Of a stretch of 5,702 nucleotides of DNA, positions 5,147 through 5,702 are shown one piece after another; position 1 is the stretch's first letter; every line of letters begins with the position of its first letter. This stretch comes from Thiotrichaceae bacterium. GTDB taxonomy: Bacteria > Pseudomonadota > Gammaproteobacteria > Thiotrichales > Thiotrichaceae. The notes under the pieces are model-generated. The model did no database searches, was not told where the DNA came from, and saw nothing but the letters and a program-made list of their open reading frames with translations. The stretch is taken from the NCBI GenBank assembly GCA_027009095.1, contig JALVDG010000026.1, positions 1 to 5,702 on the forward strand, given 5' to 3'. Position numbers and translations under genes: made by a program.

Positions 5147-5702
5147 ATGAAGAAGAGTATAACAGTTGCACTTGATGCAATGACAGGACTATTCAAACCT
5201 CAGCAAAAATTTATCACAAGTCTATTGCTCACCCTCTGCTTCTTTCGTGGAAAAGCCACGTTTCGTAATCTTAGTCGCTACAGTGATTATTGTGAAAAAA
5301 CCTATTCAAGACAGTATAGAAAATCTTTTGATTTTACACAGTTTAATCTCAATATTTTAACCAAAGAACTCCCTAAAAAAGCCCATCTGATTGCGGCAAT
5401 GGACTGTCACTTTACTGAAAAAAGTGGTCAGAAGAGCTATGGTTTAGCTTGGTTTCATAATGGGAAAACAGGACGATCAGAGAGGGGGTTGGAGTTCTCA
5501 GAACTTGCTATCATTGATGTCAATTACAATACAGCCTATCACCTTTCCTCTAAACAAACGCCTAGCCAACTTGAAGATGATCAAACACGTATGGATGTCT
5601 ATCTCCAGCATTTAAGTCGTGATAAACATTACCTGCCTAGCTCCATTAGCCATCTAGTGCTTGATGGTTATTATGCGAAAAATAAGTTTATCAATGGGGT
5701 GC
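5147..5702 (+). CDS. DDE transposase, IS4-superfamily-like (partial, runs off edge)
   Basis: An open frame of 185 codons without a stop continues past the right edge. The N-terminal part is a basic, partly hydrophobic domain. The catalytic-domain signs are A-M-D86-C-H-F followed by T-E-K-S-G-x-K-S-Y-G (the first Asp of the DDE triad), R-G-L-E-F-S-E-L-A-I-I-D-V with a following A-Y-H-L-S-S-K-Q-T-P, and L-V-L-D173-G-Y-Y-A-K (second Asp). The catalytic Glu would be beyond the window. The D-K-S-G-Y-G, QTP and DGYYAK arrangement is one I associate with IS4-like DDE transposases, but the exact IS family is not certain. The ATG is supported by AGGAAG (5136-5141) with a 5-base gap. No frameshift or stop is seen, so the gene may be functional. 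It would catalyse cut-and-paste movement of the element. Confidence 0.85.
   Translation, partial: MKKSITVALDAMTGLFKPQQKFITSLLLTLCFFRGKATFRNLSRYSDYCEKTYSRQYRKSFDFTQFNLNILTKELPKKAHLIAAMDCHFTEKSGQKSYGLAWFHNGKTGRSERGLEFSELAIIDVNYNTAYHLSSKQTPSQLEDDQTRMDVYLQHLSRDKHYLPSSISHLVLDGYYAKNKFINGV

Larger units (their letters stand above)
5006..5702 (+). mobile_element. Left part of an insertion sequence (outer boundary unclear)
   Basis: A transposase gene with its own leader begins just after pilE and runs off the right edge, so only one end of the element is in view. The left terminal inverted repeat cannot be fixed without the right end; it probably lies between about 5050 and 5091, where AATACTTCGGACAATTA is a candidate. 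The element points the same way as the pil genes. Its coding DNA has more C-ending codons than the pil genes, consistent with a different origin. It does not disrupt any visible gene. Confidence 0.75.

Overview
The window looks like chromosomal DNA from an AT-rich gammaproteobacterium. Its core is a minor-pilin gene cluster of the pilV-pilW-pilX-pilE kind, which is typical of type IV pili in Pseudomonas-like and Thiotrichales-like gammaproteobacteria. Codons are A/T-ending and the intergenic DNA is very AT-rich. The sequence alone does not fix genus or species.

Layout. Positions 1-669 carry no convincing gene but hold several AT-rich stem-loops, two of them terminator-like. Positions 670-999 (+) encode a small, very basic exported protein with a clear signal peptide. 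Facing it, 1096-1974 (-) encodes a cytoplasmic SUMF1/FGE-fold protein that lacks the paired cysteines of true formylglycine-generating enzymes; it has a good sigma-70-type promoter (2007-2034, - strand). The two genes converge on a 17-bp-arm hairpin that includes the stop codon of the SUMF1 gene. Positions 1975-2571 are non-coding and contain a roughly 122-142 bp imperfect palindrome of MITE/REP type (2161-2302) and a short operator-like palindrome (2440-2454).

Positions 2572-5005 (+) are the pilin cluster: pilV (2572-3117) overlaps pilW (3114-3935) by 4 bp, then come pilX (3950-4456) and pilE (4508-5005). These proteins are processed by prepilin peptidase and are thought to form the priming and tip complex of a type IV pilus. 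Two usual members are missing: a FimU/FimT-type pilin before pilV, and the large tip adhesin gene pilY1, which normally lies between pilX and pilE. Only 51 bp separate pilX and pilE here.

From about 5060 to the right edge lies the left part of an insertion sequence, in the same orientation as the pilus genes. Its transposase (5147 to beyond 5702) is intact as far as seen. Its leader forms a perfect 10-bp stem that buries the ribosome binding site just before the ATG, an arrangement expected to silence translation from transcripts entering from the adjacent pil operon.

No strong case for an entirely new system was found. The most useful leads are the reduced minor-pilin cluster, the transposase leader hairpin, the large palindromic element, and the structured 5' non-coding region.
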